A DNA stretch of 64,000 nucleotides. Origin: an uncultured Acidimicrobiales bacterium. Lineage in GTDB: Bacteria > Actinomycetota > Acidimicrobiia > Acidimicrobiales > Bin134. Within the stretch, counting starts at the first letter, position 1, and each line of letters starts with the position of its first letter. The translations under genes and the position numbers were made by a program. The notes under the pieces were generated by a model, which saw only the letters and a list, made by a program, of their open reading frames with translations, did no database searches and had not been told where the DNA came from. The stretch is taken from the NCBI GenBank assembly GCA_951813325.1, contig OX638350.1:2523954-2587953 (forward strand), in the 5' to 3' direction. Shown piece after piece: positions 34,886-45,570 of the stretch.

Positions 34886-36256
34886 ATGTTGAATCGCTGG
34901 CTCAAACTGGCAGTCGTGCTCTTTGCGTTCGCGCTGATCGCAGCGGCGTGCGGCAACGATGACGACGATGCTCCGGCGGCACCGGAACCGACTGCTGCCC
35001 CGACAGAGGCACCGGCACCAGAACCAGAGGCCACCGAGGCCCCAGCTCCTGCTGAGGAAGAGGCTCCCGACGAGATGATGGTGCCCGACAACCCGGACAA
35101 CGGGGTTACCTCCGACTCCATCAAGGTCGGCTGGATGGGCGACTTGACTGGTCCGACGGCCTCGTCGCAGCAGTTCAACAGCCACGGCAGCGAGGCGTAC
35201 TTCGAGTGCGCCAACCGGGACGGCGGCACTTTGGGGCGGATGTTCGAGTATCTCCCCGAGGACGACCAGTTCAACGCCGACAATGCGGCGATCAACTTCA
35301 CCAAGCTCACCGAGGACAACAAGATCCTCGCCCTGGTCGGCCTGGGCGGGTCGCATATCAGCACCCAGCTCCAGCCTGACATCGAGACCCTGAACCTGCC
35401 GGTGATTGGCCCACCCCAGACCATCGACATCCAGCTTGAGGGCGACCAGTACTTCAACAACTTGGCCCACTACGGCGACCAGGCCGACCTGGCCGCCGGA
35501 CACATTGGCGCCACCGTCGGCGGCATCGAGAACGCCGTGGTCATGGGCATCAGCCTTGAGGTCCCCTCCGGCACCGAGTTCGCCGCTTATGTCGAGCAGT
35601 CGGTAATCAAGGGTGGTGGCACCTACGTCAACACCCTCTACGTGGCGCCGGGCGCCACCGAGGTCACTGCTCAGATGGTTGAGCTGCAATCAGCCATCGA
35701 CGATCAGGGCGTGAACTACGTGACCCTCCACGGCTCGCCGGGCGCTGGCCTGGTGGTCATGCAGGGCATGGCTGACGTGGGCATCACCGACGTTCCCATC
35801 ATCGGCATCCACGGCATCGCGGCCAACTCGATCTGGACCGAGGGTCCGCCCGAGGTGAGCGACGAGACCTTCGGAATCCATTCGTTTTTGACCGCCAACA
35901 ACAACATCGAAGCTTCGGCCCTGATGGAAGAGTGCGCATCGCTGGCCGGCTACGACGGCGAGCACCTCAACCTGAACTTCGCTCACGGCTTCCTCAACGG
36001 CTACGTGTTCCACCAGGCCGTGGAGCGGGCCGCCGAAACCGGCGAACTCAGCCGTGAGAGCCTGACCGAGGCCCTCAAGGGCAGCTTCGACACCATGGGC
36101 ATCACCTGTCCGATCGACTGGTCGGCCTTCCCGCACCACAGCCAGTGCGGTGCCGCCTTCTCGCTCGACGCTGCCAGCGGCGGCATGGTTGCGGCCAACC
36201 CGTTCTCGTTCTATGCCGACAGCTTCGACGGCGAGTACGGAATCGAGATCGGTTAG
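34886..36256 (+). CDS. Branched-chain-type ABC transporter substrate-binding lipoprotein
   Basis: 456 residues. Lipoprotein signal MLNRWLKLAVVLFAFALIA ending in lipobox AAAC (Cys at 22). An acidic Pro/Glu/Ala linker follows to about 70, then a periplasmic-binding type I fold: 'IKVGWMGDLTGPTASSQQF', 'ILALVGLGGSHISTQLQPDI', 'DVPIIGIHGIAANSIW'. It would capture the substrate outside the membrane for the liv permeases. G-rich ribosome site GGAGGGGGA (34869-34877) upstream. Cysteines at 'YFECANRDGG' and near the C-terminus ('MGITCPIDW', 'HSQCGAAF') may form a disulfide. The P450 gene starts 29 bases after the stop. Confidence 0.9.
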   Translation: MLNRWLKLAVVLFAFALIAAACGNDDDDAPAAPEPTAAPTEAPAPEPEATEAPAPAEEEAPDEMMVPDNPDNGVTSDSIKVGWMGDLTGPTASSQQFNSHGSEAYFECANRDGGTLGRMFEYLPEDDQFNADNAAINFTKLTEDNKILALVGLGGSHISTQLQPDIETLNLPVIGPPQTIDIQLEGDQYFNNLAHYGDQADLAAGHIGATVGGIENAVVMGISLEVPSGTEFAAYVEQSVIKGGGTYVNTLYVAPGATEVTAQMVELQSAIDDQGVNYVTLHGSPGAGLVVMQGMADVGITDVPIIGIHGIAANSIWTEGPPEVSDETFGIHSFLTANNNIEASALMEECASLAGYDGEHLNLNFAHGFLNGYVFHQAVERAAETGELSRESLTEALKGSFDTMGITCPIDWSAFPHHSQCGAAFSLDAASGGMVAANPFSFYADSFDGEYGIEIG

Positions 36257-36285
36257 CCGAATCGCCTAATCGAAAGGCCCCCACG

Positions 36286-37518
36286 TTGTCGGACTCCAGT
36301 TCGGTCGCTGAAGAATTCACGGCCTATCTGGCCGACAACGTGGGGGCCGACCCCTTTCCGGTCTTTCGCCGGATGCGGGAAGAGGCCCCCGCTTTGTGGG
36401 TTGAGCCGCTCCAAGCGTGGGTGCTGACCCGGTGGGATGACATCACCTCGATGCTGGAGGACGGCGACAAATACGGCCCGCTGATGAACCAGCCGGGCAC
36501 GTCCAGCATCTTCGGCCGAGCCATCTTGCAGATGTCGGGTGACGAGCACCGCCGCAAAGACGCCATCATCGCCAAGCGCCTGCGGGGCCCCCGGTATCTG
36601 GGCTCGACCATCGAGGACATCGTCTCGGGGCTGGTCCACGAGTACGGCGAGCAGTTGCCGGTGGCCCCCGAGACCGCCGACTTGCGCACCGGGCTGACCG
36701 AACCGGTGCCGCTGGGTGCCATTGCCGAGCTGATGGACATGGGCGAGGCCAGCAACTTCCGGAACTGGTACAACGACATCGTCGCCGCCGGAACCTCGAA
36801 CGTGACCCGCGATCCGGTGGTCCACGCTCAGGGAGAGGCCGCCCGCGACGAGCTCTACGACTTCGTCACCCCGAGCATCGACGAGCGCCGCACCTGCCCT
36901 GGCGACGAGCTGCTGTCGGACTTGTGCTCGATGGAGTACGAGGGCGAACGGCTGTCCGACGACGAGGTCCGCAGCTTTACCGCGTTCTTGCTCTCAGCCG
37001 GGATCGAGACCACCGACCGAGCGCTGGCCAACCTGGTCAAGCACCTCATCTTGCAGCCTGAGCAGTGGGAACGGCTCAAGGATAACCCCGAGCTGGTCAG
37101 CTCCGCGGTCACCGAGATCCTCCGGTACCGGCCCCCGGTGCACGTCACCATCCGCATGGCCAAACACGACCTGGCGGTGGAGGGCACCACCATCCCCGGG
37201 GGAAGCAAGGTGATGTCCTTCGTGTCCAGCGCCAACCACGACACCTCCCGGTTCGACGACCCGGATGTGTTCGATGTGGGCCGCTTCCAGGGCGAGGAGC
37301 GCCCCAACTACACCCCGATCGGCCCAGTGAGGGCCTTCGGCGGCGGCCCCCACACCTGCACCGGCTCGCTCTTGGCCAAACTGGAGATGGAGCGCACCCT
37401 TGAATACCTGCTCGACCGGTTCGACCATTTCGAATTCACCGGCGACGTGCCCCCCGACACCGGCATCGTGCTCCGCTCCCCCACCAGCCTCGACGTAGTC
37501 CTCCACCCCGCCGCCTGA
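36286..37518 (+). CDS. Cytochrome P450
   Basis: TTG 36286 gives 410 residues, the normal bacterial P450 size; the frame upstream overlaps the binding-protein gene and is unrelated. I-helix AGIETT with the oxygen-activating Thr, ExxR in EILRYRPPV, and the heme loop FGGGPHTCTG at 351-360 with Cys358 as iron ligand. It sits 29 bases behind the liv binding protein, so import and hydroxylation of the same compound is a reasonable inference. Ferredoxin and reductase partners are not in the window. Confidence 0.9.
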   Translation: MSDSSSVAEEFTAYLADNVGADPFPVFRRMREEAPALWVEPLQAWVLTRWDDITSMLEDGDKYGPLMNQPGTSSIFGRAILQMSGDEHRRKDAIIAKRLRGPRYLGSTIEDIVSGLVHEYGEQLPVAPETADLRTGLTEPVPLGAIAELMDMGEASNFRNWYNDIVAAGTSNVTRDPVVHAQGEAARDELYDFVTPSIDERRTCPGDELLSDLCSMEYEGERLSDDEVRSFTAFLLSAGIETTDRALANLVKHLILQPEQWERLKDNPELVSSAVTEILRYRPPVHVTIRMAKHDLAVEGTTIPGGSKVMSFVSSANHDTSRFDDPDVFDVGRFQGEERPNYTPIGPVRAFGGGPHTCTGSLLAKLEMERTLEYLLDRFDHFEFTGDVPPDTGIVLRSPTSLDVVLHPAA

Positions 37519-37536
37519 CCGCCGAGCCTGAGCGCT

Positions 37537-38535
37537 CTAGGAGGCGAACACCTCCGGCTCAGATTCAAAGCGCTGCTGGCAGCCGGCGGCGCAGAAGTAG
37601 TAGTCGATGCCGTCGTGGACGGTGTGGTAGCGGGCATCGGCCACCAGCACGGTCATGCCGCATACGGGGTCGATGGCGTCTTCAAGACGCTCTCCGCGGC
37701 CAGAAGCGGTCTCGGCAGCGAGCTGTCCCTCAGCCCGGCGGGCTACTAGGTCGGCCATGACCGCGGCGGCGATCTCCCGGTTGGGAATTCGCCCCAGGTC
37801 CATGCCGGCAGGGGCGTGTATGCGGGCCAAGTCGTTGTCGCCAAACCCCTGGCTCCGTAGGTAGTCGCGCATCGCCTCGGCCCGCTTGGCTGAGGCCACC
37901 AGGCCGATGTAGCCGGCGTCGGTGCCCAGGGCAGCCGCCAGCGCCACATCGTCGTAGTGCCCCTGGGTGGCCACCAACACCGCAGTGGCCTGGTCGATGG
38001 TCAGATCGCCAAGATCAAGGGTGGTTCGCACCAGCTCGGGGTGCTCGTGGTCGTCGGGCTGGCCGCCGTCGTCGACAATCGCCGCGTCCCAGCCGATGGC
38101 CGAGGCCACCGCAGCGATGGCGTCCACCGCCGGCGTGCGGCCGATCACCACCACTTGGGGGGCGGGCAGGCTCGGCTCCAGGTAGATCTCCATTGCTCCC
38201 TCCGAATCGCACGCCATGGCAATCGTGCGCAGCCCGTCGCTTTGATCTCCGGCTTGGCCCTGACCAGGGTCCCGGTGGTGGTCCCGGCTCTCCGAAGGCC
38301 CCAAGCACAGCAGCCGGGGCTCCCCGTGGCCCAAGCAGGCCAAGGCCTCCACGATCACCGCTGGCTCGGCGCACGCCCCGCCCAGCCAACCCTTCACCGC
38401 GCCGTCAGGCAAAATCACCGCTTGCGACCCCTGCTGGCCCGACGACGGCGCCCGACGCCAGATCACCGAGGCCAGCACGAAGGGCTGGCGCCGCTGGCGC
38501 AGTTCCACCGCCCGGGCCATGACCTCGACGTTCAT
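37537..38535 (-). CDS. XdhC/CoxF-like molybdoenzyme maturation protein with C-terminal YHS domain
   Basis: 332 residues. N-terminal XdhC/CoxI region ('PFVLASVIWRRAPSSGQQGSQAVI', 'GWLGGACAEPAVIVEAL') with the conserved Cys of GGAC. Then comes a Rossmann region ('PQVVVIGRTPAVDAIAAVAS', 'GYIGLVASAKRAEAM'), and at 288-330 a YHS metal-binding domain (DPVCGMTV with Cys292; YYFCAAGC with Cys315 and Cys319). XdhC-type proteins bind sulfurated molybdenum cofactor for insertion into large subunits. The YHS addition is unusual to me and may bind a metal, perhaps the copper of CO dehydrogenase (speculative). It lies 15 bases downstream of coxL. Confidence 0.87.
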   Translation of the reverse strand: MNVEVMARAVELRQRRQPFVLASVIWRRAPSSGQQGSQAVILPDGAVKGWLGGACAEPAVIVEALACLGHGEPRLLCLGPSESRDHHRDPGQGQAGDQSDGLRTIAMACDSEGAMEIYLEPSLPAPQVVVIGRTPAVDAIAAVASAIGWDAAIVDDGGQPDDHEHPELVRTTLDLGDLTIDQATAVLVATQGHYDDVALAAALGTDAGYIGLVASAKRAEAMRDYLRSQGFGDNDLARIHAPAGMDLGRIPNREIAAAVMADLVARRAEGQLAAETASGRGERLEDAIDPVCGMTVLVADARYHTVHDGIDYYFCAAGCQQRFESEPEVFAS

Positions 38536-38550
38536 GGCAAGGGCACCAAA

Positions 38551-40902
<2,352 letters not shown>

Positions 40903-40911
40903 GATTGCTCC

Positions 40912-41391
40912 TCAGCTTCCGTTGGACGACTCGGCGACCCGGGCGGCCGCCGTTTGGATGGCTTTGACGATGTTCATGTAGCCGGTGCACCGGCACAGGT
41001 TCCCCGAGATGGCCCAGCGCACCTCGTCGTCGGAAGGGTCGGGGTTCTCGGCGATGAACGATGCGCCCACCAGCATCATTCCCGGCGTGCAGAAGCCGCA
41101 CTGGAGGCCGTGGTCGTCGGTGAACGCCGACTGGATGGGGTGCAGCCCGTCAGCGGTCTTGAGACCCTCCACGGTGGTGACCTCCGCGCCGTCGGCCTGA
41201 GCGGCCAACACGGTGCAGGCCTTGACCGGCTTGCCGTCCATCAGCACGGTGCAAGCACCGCAGCTGGTGGTGTCGCATCCCACATGGGTGCCGGTGAGCC
41301 CGACCGTGCGGCGGATGTGGTCCACCAGCAGGGTGCGGGGCTCCACGTCGCTGGCGTGGTCGGATCCGTTGATGGTGACGGTGATCTCCAT
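40912..41391 (-). CDS. coxS: Aerobic carbon monoxide dehydrogenase, [2Fe-2S] subunit
   Basis: 159 residues. First cluster C39, C44, C47, C59 ([16 protein letters not shown]); second cluster C98, C101, C133, C135 ([15 protein letters not shown]). Length and order are those of CoxS. It carries electrons from the molybdenum-copper site in CoxL to the FAD in CoxM. Two bases separate it from coxM and nine from coxL. Confidence 0.94.
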   Translation of the reverse strand: MEITVTINGSDHASDVEPRTLLVDHIRRTVGLTGTHVGCDTTSCGACTVLMDGKPVKACTVLAAQADGAEVTTVEGLKTADGLHPIQSAFTDDHGLQCGFCTPGMMLVGASFIAENPDPSDDEVRWAISGNLCRCTGYMNIVKAIQTAAARVAESSNGS

Positions 41392-41393
41392 GG

Positions 41394-42257
41394 TCAGCTC
41401 CCTTCGGCCTGTTGGGCGGCGGCAGCCAGCCCCCGCTTGGTATAGGTGCGGACCACCTGGCGCTTCCAGGCGGCGGTACCCCGGACATCGTCACGGGGTT
41501 CAGCGGCCACCGCGGCCAGCTCGGCGGCCTCGGCGAAAAGCTCGGCTGAGGGCTGTTGGCCCACCAGCACAGCTTCGGCGTCGGCCACCTTGGTGTTGAT
41601 CGGGTTCACCGAGGTGAGGGCTAAGCCAGCGCCGGAGATGGCACCGGAATCGTCCAGCTCCAAGTGGGAGGCCACCGCCACGGTGGCGTAGTCGCCGACT
41701 TTGCGCTCCAGCTTGAGGTAGGCCCCACCGGAGCGACCCGACGGGACGGGGATGCGGAGCCCGACCACCAGTTCGTCTTCGCCCAACGTAGAGGTGAACG
41801 CCCCGTCGATGAAGTCGGCAATGGGGACGGACCGCTCGCCGTTGGGCCCCTGGGCCACCACGTCGGCGCCGGTGGCCAACAGCACCGAGTTCCAGTCTCC
41901 CTCCGGATCGCAGTGGGCTACCGAACCGCACATGGTCCCCCGGTTGCGCACCAGGGGATCAGCCACCCATGGGGCAGCGGAGGCAATGGCCCCGAACGTG
42001 ATACCAGAGGCCACCACATCGGCGTGGCGGACCAGCGCCCCAACGTGGAGGTGCCCGTTGTCCCGCTCGATGGCGTCCAAGCCGGCGATGCGGTTGATGT
42101 CAATCAGCGTGTCGGGAAACGCCACCCGCATCTTCATCATGGGGATCAGGCTCTGGCCCCCGGCAAGGAACCGGCCACCCTCCCCCGCGGCTGCCTTGGC
42201 CTCCACCGCTTCCCCAACGGTCTGGGCCACGACTAAGTCGAATCGTGAAGGGAACAC
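41394..42257 (-). CDS. coxM: Aerobic carbon monoxide dehydrogenase, FAD-binding medium subunit
   Basis: 287 residues. FAD sites: [15 protein letters not shown] (AGGQS at 32-36) and [22 protein letters not shown] (108-112 replaces the usual TIGG). C-terminal '[14 protein letters not shown]'. It takes electrons from CoxS and delivers them to the respiratory chain. First gene of the cox operon. The promoter side abuts a block of pseudogene DNA beginning at about 42347, so cox control sequences must lie within about 90 bases or extend into that block. Confidence 0.93.
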   Translation of the reverse strand: MFPSRFDLVVAQTVGEAVEAKAAAGEGGRFLAGGQSLIPMMKMRVAFPDTLIDINRIAGLDAIERDNGHLHVGALVRHADVVASGITFGAIASAAPWVADPLVRNRGTMCGSVAHCDPEGDWNSVLLATGADVVAQGPNGERSVPIADFIDGAFTSTLGEDELVVGLRIPVPSGRSGGAYLKLERKVGDYATVAVASHLELDDSGAISGAGLALTSVNPINTKVADAEAVLVGQQPSAELFAEAAELAAVAAEPRDDVRGTAAWKRQVVRTYTKRGLAAAAQQAEGS

Positions 42258-42346
42258 AGCCCTCCTCCCTGAGCATCGATTGCTGCCGCCACCCTACCCC
42301 TCAGACCAAACCCCCCGCTGAAGAGGTGAACGAGTTCGTCTCAGGC

Positions 42347-42518
42347 TCACCCCAAGCGGCGATCCAACCGGTCGCGGAAGGCTCGGGCACCCACTACCAC
42401 TGCGCCGTGGCGGCGCACTCGGCGGGCCAGCTCGCGGTCGGAGGTGACCACGGTGGCCGTAGACGGATCGTCATGCGGGACGACACTCGATCACGTTCAT
42501 GGCGTCAACCACAATCAC
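42347..42518 (-). pseudogene. Degenerate duplicate of the NYN-domain gene
   Basis: Nearly the same as 43338-43712 but missing about 200 bases in the middle and frameshifted. The start (GTG 42518, VIVVDAMNVI) and the end ('ELARRVRRHGAVVVGARAFRDRLDRRLG', stop at 42347) survive. With the adjacent Dyp remnant it forms a copy of the locus 1 kb away, on the far side of the toxin-antitoxin module. Confidence 0.85.
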
Positions 42519-42532
42519 GGTGGTTGACCCCT

Positions 42533-42697
42533 TCAAGGCCAGGCCGGCGTCGAGGCACTCTCCACGGAGAGAGCGAAGTAGTAGCTGCCCGAGGCCGGGT
42601 TGGAGAAGTCGGTGAGCATGTCGCGCACCTGGCCATTGCGGCCATACATCGCATCCATGCGGTCCCGGAAGGGCACCTGGGTCTGGCAGGAGGCCAT
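42533..42697 (-). pseudogene. Degenerate duplicate of the Dyp-peroxidase 3' end
   Basis: Encodes MASCQTQVPFRDRMDAMYGR and then 'NGQVRDMLTDFSNPASGSYYFA', matching the last 55 or so residues of the peroxidase at 43734-44654 with scattered changes and a frameshift in the last few codons. The remaining 250 residues of the gene are absent; similarity ends at about 42700, where AT-rich DNA upstream of the toxin gene begins. Confidence 0.85.
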
Positions 42698-42720
42698 AGC
42701 GCACCCTATTATCAGATTAT

Positions 42721-42740
42721 AAATATGTTTCATGATATTT
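42721..42740. promoter_or_regulatory. AT-rich palindrome before the toxin-antitoxin operon
   Basis: AAATAT (42721-42726) and ATATTT (42735-42740) flank an 8-base spacer, 25 bases upstream of the toxin GTG. The AT-rich block 42711-42765 stands out from its surroundings and probably contains the promoter and an RHH operator. Confidence 0.45.
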
Positions 42741-42765
42741 CAGTCTTCCTAGTATCATTCGCATT

Positions 42766-43050
42766 GTGCTTTCCGAATGGGAATGGGACGAGCGGAACCT
42801 TGCTCACCTAGCGCGCCACGGGATCACGCCTCGTGCGGTGCAGCAAGTTGCTGAGAACGACCCCAGGCTGCGCCGCAACAGAAGGAATCGTGCTGCGACC
42901 ATGCAGATGGTCGGACGAGACGACGGGGGGAAGTGGTGGACAGTGTGTATCGTTGAGACCGGCGGTGGAACGTGGAGAGCGGTCACAGGATGGCCTTCTT
43001 CCCCCGCAGAGATCGCATGGCACAGCAAGACAGGAAGGAGTTTCAGATGA
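42766..43050 (+). CDS. BrnT-like toxin
   Basis: 94 residues from GTG 42766. SEWEWDERNLAHLARHGITPRAVQQVAEN matches the BrnT start ('WD..K...n..kHgv....a..v'), and the second half has 'MQMVGRDDGGKWWTVCIVE' and 'WRAVTGWPSSPAE' in place of the RNase strands. BrnT family toxins are ribonucleases related to RelE. It overlaps the RHH gene by four bases (ATGA at 43047-43050), with toxin first as in BrnTA. The catalytic residues are not certain from sequence alone. Confidence 0.65.
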   Translation: MLSEWEWDERNLAHLARHGITPRAVQQVAENDPRLRRNRRNRAATMQMVGRDDGGKWWTVCIVETGGGTWRAVTGWPSSPAEIAWHSKTGRSFR

Positions 43051-43289
43051 CAGACGAAGAGATCGCAGAACTCCACAAGCACCGTGACGATCCCGACGAG
43101 TGGGAAGATGAGCCCATAAAGATGGTGGTGAACAAGCCAGTCGGGAACGTGGTCTCGTTCCAACTACCCACCAGAGAACTTGACCGAGCGATCGCCGCCG
43201 CCGATGAACTGGGAATATCCCTCTCTGAGTTCATCCGTGGTGCCCTAGAACAGCGACTCGACGAATCCACGTCGATGACCGCGGTTTAG
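43047..43289 (+). CDS. Ribbon-helix-helix antitoxin
   Basis: ATG 43047 follows AAGGAG by 6 bases; 80 residues. The N-terminal half is acidic (EEIAELHKHRDDPDEWEDEP) and probably binds the toxin. The C-terminal 'GNVVSFQLPTRELDRAIAAADELG' with 'ISLSEFIRGALEQRL' is a ribbon-helix-helix DNA-binding domain. This tail-first order (toxin binding at the N-terminus, DNA binding at the C-terminus) is that of BrnA-like antitoxins. Confidence 0.72.
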   Translation: MTDEEIAELHKHRDDPDEWEDEPIKMVVNKPVGNVVSFQLPTRELDRAIAAADELGISLSEFIRGALEQRLDESTSMTAV

Positions 43290-43337
43290 CCGAAGAAATG
43301 CTGGAACTCGCGACCAGCCTCCACCAGGGGATTCCTA

Positions 43338-43712
43338 TCAACGAAGACGGCGATCCAACCGGTCGCGAAAGGCGCGGGCACCCACTACCACTGCGCCGTG
43401 GCGGCGGACTCTGCGGGCCAACTCGCGGTCGGAGGTGACCACGGTGGCCTCCGACGGATCGGCCATGTCCGCCACTTCTTGGGCGATGCGGTCGTCAGCC
43501 GCGTTGGGACCGCGGCGGGAGGCATAAGCCAGCTCCACAGGTCCGTGTTGACCAGCAGGCAGGTCACGCACCGGACGACCGTCAGCGACCACCAAGGCCG
43601 GCACACCAGCATCGCTGATGTCTTCAACCAGCCGAATCAGCGCACCATCCCGGTCAGCCCACCACCCATCAGGCCGACTCCCAATCACATTCATAGCGTC
43701 AACCACGATCAC
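43338..43712 (-). CDS. NYN-domain (PIN-like) ribonuclease
   Basis: 124 residues from GTG 43712. IVVDAMNVIGSRPDGWWADR is the N-terminal Asp-Asn motif of YacP-like NYN domains. 'VPALVVADGR', 'AADDRIAQEVADMADPSEATVVTSDRELARRV' (acidic metal ligands DD and D) and 'GAVVVGARAFRDRLDRRL' follow. It is a small metal-dependent RNase-like protein. A broken copy lies at 42347-42518. Confidence 0.82.
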   Translation of the reverse strand: MIVVDAMNVIGSRPDGWWADRDGALIRLVEDISDAGVPALVVADGRPVRDLPAGQHGPVELAYASRRGPNAADDRIAQEVADMADPSEATVVTSDRELARRVRRHGAVVVGARAFRDRLDRRLR

Positions 43713-43733
43713 TGTGGTTGACCTTGACTCTGG

Positions 43734-44654
43734 CTAGGCCAGGCTGGCGTCGAGGCACTCCACGGAGGGAGCGAAGTAGTAGCTGCCCGAGGCCGGATTC
43801 GAGAAGTCGGTGAGCATGTCGCGCACCTGGCCGTTGCGGCCGTACATCGCATCCATGCGCTCCCGGAACGGGGCCTGGGTCTTGCAGAATGCCATGAAGT
43901 ACAGGCCCACGGTGCCATCGTGGAAGGCGTAAGGAGTGGACCGACGGGCGATCTCGTCTCGCTTGGGCTTGGAAGCATCGGCGGTCTCGCCCTCGCGCAG
44001 CTCCACGTGGGAGAGGTGCGAGTGGGGAGCCTGCTCGTCCAAGCGGGTGGAATCGGCCTTGGTGCGACCGAAGTTCACCTCTTGGGTGGGCACGTCCTGC
44101 TTCTCCCAGGCCACCAAGTCATGCACCCAGCGCTGGGCGATGATAAAACTGCCGCCCGCACCGGCCTCGCCGTCGGGGATGATGGCCACGGCGGGCTGAT
44201 CCTCGTCCTCAGGGTTGCCGGTGCCGTCGATGAAACCAGTCATGTCCAGGCTCTCGCCGTAGATGAAGGTGGGGGTCTCCCGGGCCACGCTCATACCCCC
44301 GGCGATCAGGGCCATGCGGGCATCCCACTGGGCCTTCCACACCAGATCCTTCTCGTCGTGGGTCATCCACAGGAGCAGTTCTTCCTGGGTGCCCTTGGCC
44401 TCGCGGCCGCTGCCGTCGATGGACTCCACCGTGTGGTACGGCTGGAAGTCGTCGGGAATGTCATCGGTTAAGTCGGCCAACAGGGTGGGGCCGAGCCCGA
44501 TTACCAGGTTGATTCCCAGAGCGTCGCAGTTGCTGCGGCAATCGGAGATCGCCGACTTGATTGCACCCAAGTCAGCGCCGTCGCCACGGCTGAGGTGGAC
44601 GTACCACTGGTACTTGCCCATATCGTTGAAAATTGCCGGCTGGCAGGTCGCCAT
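43734..44654 (-). CDS. Dyp-type heme peroxidase
   Basis: 306 residues with GFIDGTGNP at 140-148 (catalytic Asp143), a proximal His in HSHLSHV (His211-216) and the distal Arg region 'EIARRSTPYAFHDGTVGLYFMAFC'. Dye-decolorising peroxidases oxidise bulky aromatic substrates with H2O2 and are often packaged in encapsulins; no targeting peptide or encapsulin is seen here. The start at 44654 follows a GGAGGAG site. It ends 22 bases from the NYN gene on the same strand. Confidence 0.92.
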   Translation of the reverse strand: MATCQPAIFNDMGKYQWYVHLSRGDGADLGAIKSAISDCRSNCDALGINLVIGLGPTLLADLTDDIPDDFQPYHTVESIDGSGREAKGTQEELLLWMTHDEKDLVWKAQWDARMALIAGGMSVARETPTFIYGESLDMTGFIDGTGNPEDEDQPAVAIIPDGEAGAGGSFIIAQRWVHDLVAWEKQDVPTQEVNFGRTKADSTRLDEQAPHSHLSHVELREGETADASKPKRDEIARRSTPYAFHDGTVGLYFMAFCKTQAPFRERMDAMYGRNGQVRDMLTDFSNPASGSYYFAPSVECLDASLA

Positions 44655-44767
44655 TCGCCTCTCCTCCTTGAAAACGTCGACTTCTAGCGAAGTCTGGCAC
44701 TATTGCTGCGCTGATGCATCTTGGAGCGGAAAAATTCGGGATCACCAATAGCCACTGGAGGTAAACC

Positions 44768-45562
44768 ATGAACCCCGACGACTACGGCGCTTTGGAAGTG
44801 TCCACCGTCGATCGCATAACCACGGTGGTGCTCAACCGGCCCGAGGCCCGAAACGCCATCAATCCGACGCTGCACGACGACCTGACCAGGGTGTTCACCG
44901 ACCTGGACCAGGACCCCGACACCGACGTGGCCATCCTCACCGGGGCGGGCGGATCGTTCTGCGCTGGCGGGGACATTCCCTGGCTGCGCAGCCTGGCGGG
45001 GAACGTCTCTGAGGTGGAGCGGGTGATCCGGGCCGACCGGCGCATCACCGAATCGGCGCTCACCCTGGAAAAGCCCATCTTGGCCAGGGTGGACGGCCCG
45101 GCGGTGGGGCTGGGCTGCTCGCTAGCGCTGTATTGCGACTTCGTGTACGCCTCGGAGCGGTCCGTTTTCGGCGACCCGCATGTGTCAGTGGGACTGGTGG
45201 CCGGCGACGGGGGCGCTCTGCTGTGGCCACAGTTGGTGGGCTATGCCCGGGCCCGGCGCTACTTGCTGACCGGCGATCTGATCAAGGCCCCAGAGGCGGC
45301 TGAGATCGGCCTCATCACCGAGTGCGTTCCCGGCGACGACCTCGACGACACCGTGCAGGCCATGGCCGAGCGGATGCGCGATGGCGCCCGCATTGCCATC
45401 AAATTCACCAAAGCGTCCATCAACGCCGGGCTGCGCCAAGTGGCCAATGCGGTGGTCGACCGGGCTGCGTCCACCGAGGGTCTCACCATGATGACCGAGG
45501 ACTTCGTGATCGCCCTCGACGCCTTCATGGCCAAAGAGCCCCCCGAGTTCATCGGCCGCTAG
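44768..45562 (+). CDS. Enoyl-CoA hydratase/isomerase (crotonase) family protein
   Basis: 264 residues. CoA oxyanion-hole segments 'GSFCAGGDIPWLR' (62-74) and 'VDGPAVGLGCSLALYCDFVYAS'. The two Glu residues that act in rat enoyl-CoA hydratase are not at the expected places: 'PHVSVGL' has His where PE is usual, and 'ARRYLLTG' has Arg. It may therefore be another crotonase such as an isomerase or hydrolase. GGAGG precedes ATG 44768. First of a three-gene run with the acyl-CoA dehydrogenase (8 bases on) and a phosphotransferase. Confidence 0.87.
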   Translation: MNPDDYGALEVSTVDRITTVVLNRPEARNAINPTLHDDLTRVFTDLDQDPDTDVAILTGAGGSFCAGGDIPWLRSLAGNVSEVERVIRADRRITESALTLEKPILARVDGPAVGLGCSLALYCDFVYASERSVFGDPHVSVGLVAGDGGALLWPQLVGYARARRYLLTGDLIKAPEAAEIGLITECVPGDDLDDTVQAMAERMRDGARIAIKFTKASINAGLRQVANAVVDRAASTEGLTMMTEDFVIALDAFMAKEPPEFIGR

Positions 45563-45570
45563 AAACCGCC

